A stretch of DNA of 39,903 nt from SHZL01 sp031362985 (GTDB lineage: Bacteria; Pseudomonadota; Gammaproteobacteria; Xanthomonadales; SZUA-36): assembly GCA_031362985.1 (NCBI GenBank), contig JANLTO010000128.1:1-39903 (forward strand), read 5' to 3'. This document shows, in pieces, positions 16,042 to 24,846 of the stretch. The notes below the pieces were generated by a model. That model was given only the letters and a program-made list of their open reading frames with translations. It made no database searches and was not told where the DNA came from. A program made the translations under genes and the position numbers. Position 1 is the stretch's first letter; each line of letters opens with the position of its first letter.

Positions 16042-17507
16042 AGCACCGCGCCCGGACCGCCCTGCTTACCGCCCTGGCCGCCATCGTGCCGGTCGCATGT
16101 ACTCTTGGCCCGGATTACCAGCGCCCCGCAGTGCAGGCACCCGAAGCTTTCCAGTACGAGCCCGCCAATGCCGCTGCGACGGCCGACACGCTTTGGTGGC
16201 AGCAATTCCAGGACCCGGTACTCGACCAGTTGATCAACGAGTCGCTGGCGCACAACTCCAATATCGCCATCGCCGCGGCCAATGTGGAACAGGCAGCGGC
16301 ATTCCTGACCCAGACCCGCTCGCAACTGTTTCCGCTGGTCGGTTACGGCGCAGGCGGCCAGCGCGAACGCTCCATCGAGCCGGAATTCGCGCAGCAATTG
16401 CCAAACTATCCAAACCCGAGTTCGGCCTACCAGGCAGTGCTCTCGGCCAGTTGGGAAATTGACTTGTGGGGGCGCATCCGGCGCCAGTCGGAGAGCGCCT
16501 TTGCCAACGTGCTGGCCACGGACGAGGCACGCCGAGGCGTGATCCTGTCGGTGGTGGCCGCGACAGCCAGCAGCTATGTGCAGCTGCGCGCGCTGGATGA
16601 ACAGCTGGTGGTGGCCAAGCGCACGCTGCAAACCTACAAAGAAGCAGTGGACCTGTTCACGCTGCAATTCAAGTATGGCCAGGTGTCGCAGATGAACGTC
16701 GCCCAGGCACAGTCGCAGTACGAGGCTGCGGCAGCGCAGATCCCGCTGATCGAATCGCAGATCGCGCAAACCCAGAATTCCCTGGCGGTGCTGATCGGAC
16801 GCGACCCCGGGCCGATTGCGCGCGGCAAGCCGATTGATGACCTGGTGCTGCCGCAGGTACCCGCCGGGCTGCCCTCACAATTGCTGGAGCGGCGGCCGGA
16901 CCTGCTGCAGGCCGAGCAGCAACTGATCGCTGCCAACGCGCAGATCGGCGCGGCCAAGGCGCTGTACTTTCCGGCGATCTCCCTCACTGGCGCATTCGGC
17001 AGCGCCAGCACCGAGCTGTCGAACCTGTTCTCGGGACCTGCGCGGGTGTGGAGTTACGCCGGTTCAATTACCGGGCCGATTTTCAACTTTGGCGCAGTCA
17101 GCGGGCAGGTGGCTCAAGCCGAGGCGGCGCAGAGAGCAGCGCTGGAGAACTACCAGCTATCGATCCGCAATGCGTTTGCCGATGTCGATAACGCGCTGGT
17201 TGCCAACCTGAAACTGCAGGAGCAACTGGCGGCGCAAACCCGCCTGGTGGCCGCGCTGCAGCAGTACACGCAGCTGGCCAATTTGCAATACAAGGGCGGC
17301 TATACCAGCTATTCCACGGTGCTGCAGGCCGAACAGGCGCTGTTTCCGGCGGAGCTCAACCTGGTGTCGATTCGTGCGCAAATGTTCACCTCTTCGGTCA
17401 ACATCTACAAAGCCATGGGCGGTGGCTGGGTAGCGGAGGCTGACGCCCTGACCGGCAACACTCCAGCACCTCCTCCAGAGAGCGCTCTGCCACCCCCGCC
17501 TTTCTAG
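16038..17507 (+). CDS. Outer-membrane efflux lipoprotein (OprM/NodT family)
   Basis: 489-residue TolC-like channel subunit that completes the tripartite pump. The lipobox VPVAC gives a lipidated Cys at residue 21, followed by TLGPDYQRP, the family N-terminal motif. Two internally related outer-membrane efflux repeats are present (about 60-250 and 280-460), with ASWEIDLWGRIRRQSESA and SLTGAFGSASTELSNLFSG as typical landmarks. The 4-bp ATGA overlap with the pump gene indicates coupled translation. The C-terminal tail is Pro-rich. The gene ends 12 bp from the convergent repeat-protein gene. Confidence 0.95.
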   Translation: MKHRARTALLTALAAIVPVACTLGPDYQRPAVQAPEAFQYEPANAAATADTLWWQQFQDPVLDQLINESLAHNSNIAIAAANVEQAAAFLTQTRSQLFPLVGYGAGGQRERSIEPEFAQQLPNYPNPSSAYQAVLSASWEIDLWGRIRRQSESAFANVLATDEARRGVILSVVAATASSYVQLRALDEQLVVAKRTLQTYKEAVDLFTLQFKYGQVSQMNVAQAQSQYEAAAAQIPLIESQIAQTQNSLAVLIGRDPGPIARGKPIDDLVLPQVPAGLPSQLLERRPDLLQAEQQLIAANAQIGAAKALYFPAISLTGAFGSASTELSNLFSGPARVWSYAGSITGPIFNFGAVSGQVAQAEAAQRAALENYQLSIRNAFADVDNALVANLKLQEQLAAQTRLVAALQQYTQLANLQYKGGYTSYSTVLQAEQALFPAELNLVSIRAQMFTSSVNIYKAMGGGWVAEADALTGNTPAPPPESALPPPPF

Positions 17508-17519
17508 GAAGCTGCCCGG

Positions 17520-20072
17520 TCAATGACGAAGGCCGCCACCACCGCGGTCGCCACGCTGGCGGTCTCCACCGAATTGTTGCTGCCGCTGGTTGCCACCCTC
17601 ACGCGCCTCCCGGTCCCGATCCAGTTGATCAGCGCCTGGCCAACCCTGTGCTGCGCCTTGTGTCGCGGGTGTGCGTTTGCCGGGGGATGACCAACTGCCG
17701 TCGCTCCTGGCCCGCGTTCCTGCCTGACTTCCGGCCTGAGTTCCAGCCTGAGTTCCAGCCTGAGTTCCAGCTTCTGTCCTGGCCTGCGCACCCGCCTGAG
17801 TTCCCGTCTGTGTCCTGGCCTGGGTCGCTGCCAGGCTGGTTGGTGTAGTGGACTTCTGCGCAGGTTTTTGTGTGGGCTTCTGCGTGGGCTTTTGCATGGC
17901 ATTCCACGAACCATCGTTGTACTTTTGCCAGCCGTCGTCGGTCTTCTTGTAGACATTGCCATCGGCACCGGCGTAGACGTTGCCATTGGCCGTCTTCACC
18001 GCACCAGCGCTATTTCCACCTGCTCCCTTGACCCCGGCTCCTGCGGCGCCGGTACTGGAGCTGAACGACCCGGCCGAACCGCGCGCATCGCTCTGGCTTT
18101 GGGTATGTATCGTCTGGTTCGGCCCCGACACCGTGCTCGAACCCCAGCGGCCATAGGCGTTGCTGTTCTGGTTCGTCGAACCTGAAATACCCGTGCGTGC
18201 GTTGTACCAGCTGGCGTTGGCGGAGGCGCCGTCAGGACCCCACACTGCGCTGCCGTGCGCATAACTTCCGGTGGTGGGGTTGTAGGCCGAAAATGCCCCG
18301 GCGCCGCCATAAGGCCCCCACACCGAACCGCCGCGGGCATAAGCGCCCGTGTTGGGGTTGTAGGCCGAGCCGCCACGCGCGCCGTAATACGGACCATAGA
18401 TCGCTCCGCCATGCGCCCAGACGCCAGTCGCGCTGTTGTAGTAGGTGGCCCCGGCCCAGGTCACGGGGTAAGGATAATAAATCGGTATGCGCGCCGGGTA
18501 GATATACGGCGGGTAGTAATAGCCGGTGCCGTAGACGATGACGCCCATGCTGACGTAGGCCATGGTGTAGCCGGACGTGTAACCATAGGTCACCGTCGTG
18601 GGGGTCGTGGCATACACCCGCACGTAGGTGCAGGGGTACAGAGGGCTCGTCGCCGGGATGCTATAGATCACTATCGGCACGGTGGTGGCCAGCCTCCAGG
18701 CACCCACCGGCGCCGGTGCAACAAACCATGCGCCCTGGTAGCAGGCGTAGTACGAATTCGCCGCACGCACCACGTTGAACGAGGTATTCACTGCGTAGCT
18801 CATGCTGGTGCCTGCTATGGGCTCGAACTTCGGCTCACCGGCATAGACCACATCAAGTTTCGCGTTCTCCACGTTGAGCGTGGCTTGCTGCGGGATTTGC
18901 GCCGTGATCAGTGCTTCTTCAGCCTGCACCGTCCCCGGCACCGAAGCGAGCACAAAACCAACCGGGCTGTCCTCCGGAATCAGAGCAAAGTCCGGTGGCA
19001 GGCTGTCCGTGGCAAAGCTCCACGGGCCCTGCAGGCTGTTGGTGGAAAACCAACGGCCCGATACCAGGTAGTAGATCAATCCGCTATTGTTGTCGCGAAA
19101 CAAGGCCGCATCGGTATTGGCCACGTATTGCAGCTGCGTGCCGTCGATGGCGGTGTAGTTCGGCGCGCCTTCAATGACAATAATCTCGGCCGGCACGGTG
19201 GACACAAACACCTGTGGCATATCGGCCGCGCTGATGCTGCGCCCCGGCAACTGTTTGCGCACGTCGTTGAAATTGGGGTCATCGGGCAGCGCGGAAAACG
19301 CCGCGGGTAAAGTTCCAGCCGGAGCCCATGGGCCCCTGAATCCGGTTGCACGCAGCCAGGCGCCGTCGTTCAGCCAGTACCAGCTGCCATTGTTGCTGTC
19401 TTTGAACACGTCCCAATTGGTATTGACTGCCACGGAGAGCGTCGTGCCCGTCACCGGCGCCAGCACCGGATCGCCATCAAACACCAGCAGGCTGGCCGGG
19501 CGCTCGCTGACGAAGATAGCCGGAGGAGCGTTCTGCAGTTCCACGTTTGGCGGAGGCTCGCTGCCCTGCCGCAGGCTGAGCAGCACCATGTCCAGCGGCA
19601 CACTTTTTTGCGCCAGCGCCGCCAGCATTGAGCGGATGGCGACGTCGAAGCGACCAGCCTGCGCAGTGTCAGCGGCCGGGAAATTTGAACTCAACAGTTT
19701 TGCATTCGACAGGGTCACCTGGCGGCTAAGCAGGTCCGTTGAGGTGGCAAAGCTCACTTCGACCGTGCCGAGCACCGCCACCTTGGTATCGTTGGGGGTC
19801 AGTTGCATGGCAATGCGCGTATTGAGCGTCTGCCGGCCGGGCCAGGAAATAACCTGCGGTTCATACACCAGGGCGCTGCCACGTTCCCTGTTCACCGTGA
19901 GCGGCCAGTTGTCACCCACCGCCGCTGCCGGTGCGGTCACTGCCGCGGGTGCCTGGGCCGCGGGCGCCTGGCCTGCAGTTTCTTGTGCCGGCAGGACAAG
20001 GGCAACGAGCAGTACGAGGATAGCAAAATACGGAAAACCAAAACTGCGAAAGGGTGCAATGGTATTAGCCAT
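17520..20072 (-). CDS. Large secreted protein with YNPxTG repeats
   Basis: 850 residues when started at the ATG at 20072, which has GGAG 8 bases upstream; the frame continues to 20114. A signal peptide (FAILVLLVALVLPAQ) is followed by an Ala-rich linker, a long beta-rich part to about residue 480, a Tyr/Pro-rich hydrophobic stretch, then four repeats of roughly 22-24 residues around 545-650 (YNSATGVWAHGG, YNPNTGAYARGG, YNPTTGSYAHGS, YNARTGISGS), each usually followed by GP. The C terminus is low complexity (QKPTQKPTQKP, then GTQAG repeats) and ends highly charged. Similar proteins are sometimes labelled 'carbohydrate-binding family V/XII', without proven function. Probably exported; a cell-surface or periplasmic role is inferred. 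Follows the DUF2147 gene on the same strand with a 68-bp gap. Confidence 0.78.
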   Translation of the reverse strand: MANTIAPFRSFGFPYFAILVLLVALVLPAQETAGQAPAAQAPAAVTAPAAAVGDNWPLTVNRERGSALVYEPQVISWPGRQTLNTRIAMQLTPNDTKVAVLGTVEVSFATSTDLLSRQVTLSNAKLLSSNFPAADTAQAGRFDVAIRSMLAALAQKSVPLDMVLLSLRQGSEPPPNVELQNAPPAIFVSERPASLLVFDGDPVLAPVTGTTLSVAVNTNWDVFKDSNNGSWYWLNDGAWLRATGFRGPWAPAGTLPAAFSALPDDPNFNDVRKQLPGRSISAADMPQVFVSTVPAEIIVIEGAPNYTAIDGTQLQYVANTDAALFRDNNSGLIYYLVSGRWFSTNSLQGPWSFATDSLPPDFALIPEDSPVGFVLASVPGTVQAEEALITAQIPQQATLNVENAKLDVVYAGEPKFEPIAGTSMSYAVNTSFNVVRAANSYYACYQGAWFVAPAPVGAWRLATTVPIVIYSIPATSPLYPCTYVRVYATTPTTVTYGYTSGYTMAYVSMGVIVYGTGYYYPPYIYPARIPIYYPYPVTWAGATYYNSATGVWAHGGAIYGPYYGARGGSAYNPNTGAYARGGSVWGPYGGAGAFSAYNPTTGSYAHGSAVWGPDGASANASWYNARTGISGSTNQNSNAYGRWGSSTVSGPNQTIHTQSQSDARGSAGSFSSSTGAAGAGVKGAGGNSAGAVKTANGNVYAGADGNVYKKTDDGWQKYNDGSWNAMQKPTQKPTQKPAQKSTTPTSLAATQARTQTGTQAGAQARTEAGTQAGTQAGTQAGSQAGTRARSDGSWSSPGKRTPATQGAAQGWPGADQLDRDREAREGGNQRQQQFGGDRQRGDRGGGGLRH
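17735..17770 (-). repeat. 12-bp tandem repeat inside the YNPxTG protein gene
   Basis: CCTGAGTTCCAG is present three times in a row with degenerate copies on both sides. On the coding strand it gives the repeated GTQA unit of the C-terminal tail. Because the period is a multiple of three, copy-number change would alter tail length without breaking the frame. Confidence 0.75.
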
Positions 20073-20140
20073 GACAATTACTCCGTGGTGGCCCATGAAC
20101 ACGCGCGGGGCCATGAGGGGATCAGGACGCCAAACCGGTA

Positions 20141-20611
20141 TCAGCGTGTCCAGTAGTCCGTGCGGGACAGCATCCCGGCCTTCACGATCAGCTGCAATCG
20201 CCCGTCCGTGGTTACCGACAGCTCCGCAGGAAAATTCTTGCCCCGGCGGGGTGCGTACACCGTGCCACCGCTCCAGCCTGTGGCCGATGCTTTGAAATCT
20301 GCAAGGATGGTGATGCCCAGCAGTGGCTGGCTGCGCAAGTTCACGTCGCTGTTGTTGGCATCAACAGCTGGCTTGCCGTTGCGTATAGGCTCTTTAAGCC
20401 AGATGAGCTTACCGCTGTAAACGATACTGCCGTCGGCCGCAGCAGCCTGGGCGACTTCGACTTTGGACGCACCATCGTCAGTGAGCCAGGTTCCGAGAAT
20501 GGCATCTTGTGGTTCTGCCGCCAGTAGTGCCACTGGTAACTGCATCAGAATCAATAACAGTGCATATGCGCCAGCAAGACGCGTGGGTTTTGATCCGCTG
20601 TGCTCACCCAT
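20141..20611 (-). CDS. DUF2147 family exported protein
   Basis: 156 residues with an N-terminal signal peptide (ALLLILMQLPVALLAAEP) and a DUF2147 domain that begins at ILGTWLTDDGASKVEV, a lipocalin-like GTW start, and continues through YSGKLIWLKEP and a C-terminal YWTR. The family is periplasmic or secreted and of unknown function. It is the upstream gene of a minus-strand pair with the YNPxTG repeat protein and is divergent from the TolB/TPR gene at 20819. The 207-bp divergent intergenic region (20612-20818) should hold promoters for both sides, but I see no convincing boxes. Confidence 0.85.
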   Translation of the reverse strand: MGEHSGSKPTRLAGAYALLLILMQLPVALLAAEPQDAILGTWLTDDGASKVEVAQAAAADGSIVYSGKLIWLKEPIRNGKPAVDANNSDVNLRSQPLLGITILADFKASATGWSGGTVYAPRRGKNFPAELSVTTDGRLQLIVKAGMLSRTDYWTR

Positions 20612-20818
20612 GATGTACCTCCCTAAGATGCCTCTCCATTATCGTAGTCCTGTTTGGAGACTATGCGAAGGAGTTTGGGCACAAGCGCTTACATCGAAGG
20701 ATCGGGCGCAGATCGAAAACACCGGGACGGCATGGGCGATACCGCGACCGTGGCAAGAAAGCGCGGGCTATCTGTGCTAACGTTACGCACGAAAATTACC
20801 AAAGGGTGACGGGTCTGC

Positions 20819-22987
20819 ATGCAATCGTTCTTCACTGAATTGAAGCGGCGTAACGTATTCCGCGTGGCAGTTGCCTACGCAGTCTCGGCCTGGTTCCTGT
20901 TACAGCTGGCGGACGTGGTCCTCGGCAATATTGGCGCTCCCGTGTGGGTGTTCAAGGTCATCCTGTTGATGCTGGGCATTGGCTTGCCAGTGGCGGTGTT
21001 GCTGGCCTGGGCCTATGAACTGACACCCGACGGCCTGAAGAAAGAAAAGGATATCGATCGCTCGCAGTCCATCACGTCAGTGACCGGCAAGAAACTGGAG
21101 TATTTCACCATCGGAGTGCTCTCCCTCGTGGTGTTGTTTTTCGTGGTGCGGGAGTTCGTACCCGGGGCTGAAAAACCGCCAGAGCAGGCAACTGAAGTAG
21201 CCACCACGGCACTGCCCTCCTCGATTGCCGTGCTGCCGTTTGAAGACTACAGCGAAAAGGCCGACCAGGAATATTTCTCCCGCGGCATTGCCGAGGAAAT
21301 TCTCAATTTGCTGGCCCAAACCCAGGGTTTGCGCGTGGCGGCTCGCACCTCTTCTTTTGCCTTTTCCAGCGGTGACACGGACATCCGCGAGATCGGCGAA
21401 AAACTCGGCGTTGAGACCGTGCTGGAGGGTTCCATTCGCAAATCCGGCGATACCATCCGCATCACCGCTCAGTTGATCAATATCAAGGATGGTTACCATA
21501 TGTGGTCGGAAACCTACGACCGCGACTACGATGACATTTTCAAAATCCAGGACGATATTGCCGCGTCCATACTCGCGTCCCTGAAAGTGCAGTTGTTGGG
21601 CGAACAGCAGCAAGTCGCCACGGTCGAGCGGGCGAATAATCTCGATGCCTACAGCGCCTTCCTGATTGGCAAGGAGCGCATGGCGCTGCAAACGCGGGAG
21701 AGCATTGAAGCAGCGCGCGACAGTTTTGTCGAAGCGATCAAGATCGACCCGCAGTATGCGCCGGCGCGGGCATCCCTGGCCCTGGCCTGGCTGATGTTGG
21801 AACGCAAAGAGTTTGGCGCAGTGGACAAGGCCCAGGTCGACGCCGTGGTTGAGCCGCAACTACAAGTGGCCTTGTCGCTATCCCCTGACCTGCCCGAAGC
21901 CATTGCCATTCGCGGCTTACATCACCTGAAGCGCTACCGTTATAACGAAGCGCGGCAGGATTTTGACCGCGCCATCGAACTCAGCCCCAATTATGCCCTG
22001 GCCTACCTGTGGCGGTCTGAGACCTTCTACGAACAGGATCGCTTTCTCGATATGCTGGCCGACAAGGAAAAAGCTTACGCGCTGGACCCGATGTCGGTGG
22101 AAATCGCTTCCCAGCTGGCCTACGACTATGGCGCGTTCTGGCGTCCGCGTGATGCAGACCGCATCATCGCACGCATGTTCGAACTGCACCCCGGGCATCA
22201 GGCCGCGTACCGCGCCCTGGCGGCGAACCTGAGTGCGCACGGTCACTACGGAGAAAGCGCCCTGTTGCTGGAAAAAGCCATGGCGGAGCATCCCGAAATC
22301 GAGGAGTTCCGTGAATGGCACGCCTTCGACTTGCTGAACATGGGTTTCGAGGAAGAAGTGCTGGAGCAGAATGTTGACCTGGCGAGTTTCAACGTCTACC
22401 TCGAACAGGGGCGGATTGAACTGGCGCGCGAATTGCTCGAAAAACACCTGGCCGGTAAACCCGACGAAGACTGGCTGTGGGCCGCGCGCACGTATACCTG
22501 GGAAACCCGCGCTGAAATGGGTATGCCGCCGTTCAAGTCAGCGGTGGCGCAAAACATTGCCTGGCTGGACAAGAACAATATTCCGTGGCGCGATGAGTGC
22601 CGGCTCCACCTGCTGTTTGACCTGCGTGAAGCCGGCATGACCGATGGCGTGGACAGTCTGATGGCGGAATGCCGCAACCACACCGACGAACGCCTCAAGG
22701 CCGGCTACCTGTGCCCCTGTTCCTGGTTTGGCCTGGTGCTGTTTGCCACCATTGATGGCCGCACCGATGAAGCCATAGAACGCGCCCGCGAATGGCTGAA
22801 GAACGGCGACTCGAACGCTCAGCTGAACACCGAGCCCATTATCCAGGCGTGGGCTGACCGGCCGGAGTACCAGGAAATCCTTAGCGGCAACGCAGAACAG
22901 GTCAAACTGCAGCAACAAATCTATCTGGCTGGCGTCGCTGCGCGCGACGCGAACAAGCCGGACTCAGCCGCTGGCGGCGGGCACTGA
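20819..22987 (+). CDS. Membrane-anchored TolB-like/TPR protein, paralog A
   Basis: 722 residues. The N terminus (MQSFFTELKRRNVFRVAVAY) has a cytoplasmic basic motif running into two membrane segments (about 15-32 and 42-64), the family phrase YELTPDGLKKEKDIDRSQS, and a third segment near 95-113. A TolB-like (FlgO-like) domain follows at about 130-255 (SSIAVLPFEDYSEKADQEYF, LEGSIRKSGDTIRITAQL, HMWSETYDRDYDDIFKIQDD), then a TPR-type helical C-terminal part. Such proteins are often mislabelled adenylate cyclase; no cyclase domain is present. The function is unknown. The linker here has no palindromic repeat insert. First of a tandem pair; paralog B starts 10 bp after the stop. Confidence 0.85.
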   Translation: MQSFFTELKRRNVFRVAVAYAVSAWFLLQLADVVLGNIGAPVWVFKVILLMLGIGLPVAVLLAWAYELTPDGLKKEKDIDRSQSITSVTGKKLEYFTIGVLSLVVLFFVVREFVPGAEKPPEQATEVATTALPSSIAVLPFEDYSEKADQEYFSRGIAEEILNLLAQTQGLRVAARTSSFAFSSGDTDIREIGEKLGVETVLEGSIRKSGDTIRITAQLINIKDGYHMWSETYDRDYDDIFKIQDDIAASILASLKVQLLGEQQQVATVERANNLDAYSAFLIGKERMALQTRESIEAARDSFVEAIKIDPQYAPARASLALAWLMLERKEFGAVDKAQVDAVVEPQLQVALSLSPDLPEAIAIRGLHHLKRYRYNEARQDFDRAIELSPNYALAYLWRSETFYEQDRFLDMLADKEKAYALDPMSVEIASQLAYDYGAFWRPRDADRIIARMFELHPGHQAAYRALAANLSAHGHYGESALLLEKAMAEHPEIEEFREWHAFDLLNMGFEEEVLEQNVDLASFNVYLEQGRIELARELLEKHLAGKPDEDWLWAARTYTWETRAEMGMPPFKSAVAQNIAWLDKNNIPWRDECRLHLLFDLREAGMTDGVDSLMAECRNHTDERLKAGYLCPCSWFGLVLFATIDGRTDEAIERAREWLKNGDSNAQLNTEPIIQAWADRPEYQEILSGNAEQVKLQQQIYLAGVAARDANKPDSAAGGGH

Positions 22988-22997
22988 TCCGCACGTC

Positions 22998-24845
22998 ATG
23001 TCCTTATTCAACGAACTCAAACGTCGCAATGTATTTCGGGTAGGCATCGCCTATGTGATTGCTGCCTGGCTGGTGGCCCAGGTGCTGCAGTTGGTATTCG
23101 ACAGCTTTGGCACCCCGGATTGGGTGATGAAAACCCTGCTGGTACTGCTCGCGACCGGCCTGCCCTTTGTGCTGTTCTTCGCCTGGGCTTTTGAATTAAC
23201 CCCCGAGGGCCTCAAGCGCGAGTCTGAGGTGGATCGTACCCGGTCCGTCACCCCGCAAACCGGCAAGAAACTCGACCGAATCAGCATGGTGGTGTTGCTC
23301 CTGGCGCTGGGTTATTTTGCGGTCGACAAGTTCGTGCTTTCGCCCGCGCGGGATGCAGCCCTGGTCAAGGCCACCACGCAGGCTGTCACCGAGCAGGCCA
23401 TCACTGAGCAGGAGGTCACCGAGAAGGCCTTAATCGATCAGGCAAAAGTGGCGAGCCAGGCAACCGATATGGGCAAGTCCATTGCGGTGCTGCCCTTCGT
23501 TGATATGTCACCGGACAAGGACCAGGAGTACATGTCCGACGGCATAGCCGAGGAACTGCTGAATTTGCTGGCCAAGATTCCGGAGCTGAAAGTTGCGTCG
23601 CGCAGCTCGGCTTTCCAGTTCAAGGGTGAAAAAATTGACCTCGTGGACGTTGCCCACAAACTCAAGGTGGCCTATGTACTGGAAGGCAGCGTACGCAAAG
23701 CCGGCAACCAGTTACGCATCACCGCGCAATTGATCAAGGCCGATGACGGTTTCCACCTGTGGTCGGAGACTTACGACCGCTCGCTGGACAATATTTTTGC
23801 CATCCAGGATGAAATCTCCGCGGCCGTGGTCGATGCCCTCAAGATTGAGTTGCTGGGTGCAGCCCCCAAAGCCAAGGTGGTCAACCCTGAAGCCTATGCT
23901 CTGCTGCTCAAGGCCCGCTTCGTCTATGCGAAGTGGGGTAAGGAAAATTTTGCCGCAGCGGTTGAGGCCTATCAACAAGCGCTGGCCATCGACCCCGATT
24001 ACGCCGAGGCCTGGGCCGGCTTGTCGGTGACGTATTTGTCACAGACCCAAAGTGGTTACCTGGAGGGTGAGAAGGGGCTGACCCTGGCGCGGGGCGCGGT
24101 TGACAAAGCAGTGGCTCTTGACCCGAACCTGGCCACCGCCTGGGCCCGCTTATCCCTGATCCAGAGTGTTTTTGAGTGGGATTGGGCGGGCGCTGGGAAG
24201 TCCGTGCAAAAAGCACTGGAATTGGCGCCCACTGATGCCCTGGCGCTGAGCGCGGCGGGCAATCTGGCCAATCTCCTGGGCCGTCCGGATGAAGGCCTGG
24301 TCTACTGTCAGCGCGTACTGGCTGTTGATCCTCTGAACATGATCAACCTGTATAACGCCGCGGACATGCTGCACCGGCAAGGGCGGCTGGAAGAGTCCGA
24401 GCTGGCCTTTCGAAAATTGCTGGAACTGAATCCCGAGGATTGGGGCTCACACACGCAATTGGCCATCATCATGTTGCAGCAGGACCGGGCGCACGACGCC
24501 TGGACTGAGCTGGAGCTGGAAGTCGACCCGCAGCAACAGGAGTACGGCAGGATCCTGGCTTTGTTTTCGCTGGGCAAAGACGAGGAAGCCCGCCAGCGCC
24601 TCGATCAGTTCATTGAAAACAATCAATCCTGGGGACCTTTCCTGATTGCCACCATTTATGCCTGGAACCAGGATGCCGATACGGCTTTTAAGTGGCTGGA
24701 TCGCGCCTATGCGCAACGTGATGGCCTGATGTCCAACGTCCTGATGGAACCCTTGTTTACCAAGCTCCACGACGATCCGCGCTGGCTCCCGTTGATCGAC
24801 AAGATGGGCTTGCCGCGCGCTGGAGCGAGCGCGGCCCAGCCCTGA
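22998..24845 (+). CDS. Membrane-anchored TolB-like/TPR protein, paralog B
   Basis: 615 residues with the same architecture: MSLFNELKRRNVFRVGIAYV, two membrane segments, FELTPEGLKRESEVDRTRS, a third segment near residues 95-112, a TolB-like domain at about 158-285 (KSIAVLPFVDMSPDKDQEYM, LEGSVRKAGNQLRITAQL) and TPR units (AIDPDYAEAWAGL, ALDPNLATAWARL). The linker after the third membrane segment is a locally repetitive acidic stretch (TEQAITEQEVTEKALIDQ) rather than the palindromic element seen in paralogs C-F. The C terminus (LIDKMGLPRAG) matches the relic at 7255-7365, so the relic came from this gene or a close copy. It meets btuB tail to tail with one base between the stops. Confidence 0.86.
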   Translation: MSLFNELKRRNVFRVGIAYVIAAWLVAQVLQLVFDSFGTPDWVMKTLLVLLATGLPFVLFFAWAFELTPEGLKRESEVDRTRSVTPQTGKKLDRISMVVLLLALGYFAVDKFVLSPARDAALVKATTQAVTEQAITEQEVTEKALIDQAKVASQATDMGKSIAVLPFVDMSPDKDQEYMSDGIAEELLNLLAKIPELKVASRSSAFQFKGEKIDLVDVAHKLKVAYVLEGSVRKAGNQLRITAQLIKADDGFHLWSETYDRSLDNIFAIQDEISAAVVDALKIELLGAAPKAKVVNPEAYALLLKARFVYAKWGKENFAAAVEAYQQALAIDPDYAEAWAGLSVTYLSQTQSGYLEGEKGLTLARGAVDKAVALDPNLATAWARLSLIQSVFEWDWAGAGKSVQKALELAPTDALALSAAGNLANLLGRPDEGLVYCQRVLAVDPLNMINLYNAADMLHRQGRLEESELAFRKLLELNPEDWGSHTQLAIIMLQQDRAHDAWTELELEVDPQQQEYGRILALFSLGKDEEARQRLDQFIENNQSWGPFLIATIYAWNQDADTAFKWLDRAYAQRDGLMSNVLMEPLFTKLHDDPRWLPLIDKMGLPRAGASAAQP

Positions 24846-24846
24846 T

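Noticed and set aside
17735..17770. Possible CRISPR-like array
   Set aside because: The 12-bp units are head to tail without spacers and lie inside a coding frame; it is a simple coding repeat. No CRISPR array is seen anywhere in the window.
18255..19310. Plus-strand open frame (351 codons) opposite the YNPxTG protein gene
   Set aside because: Its composition is rich in Arg/His/Gly, as in antisense shadows; the minus strand carries a signal peptide and clear repeats.
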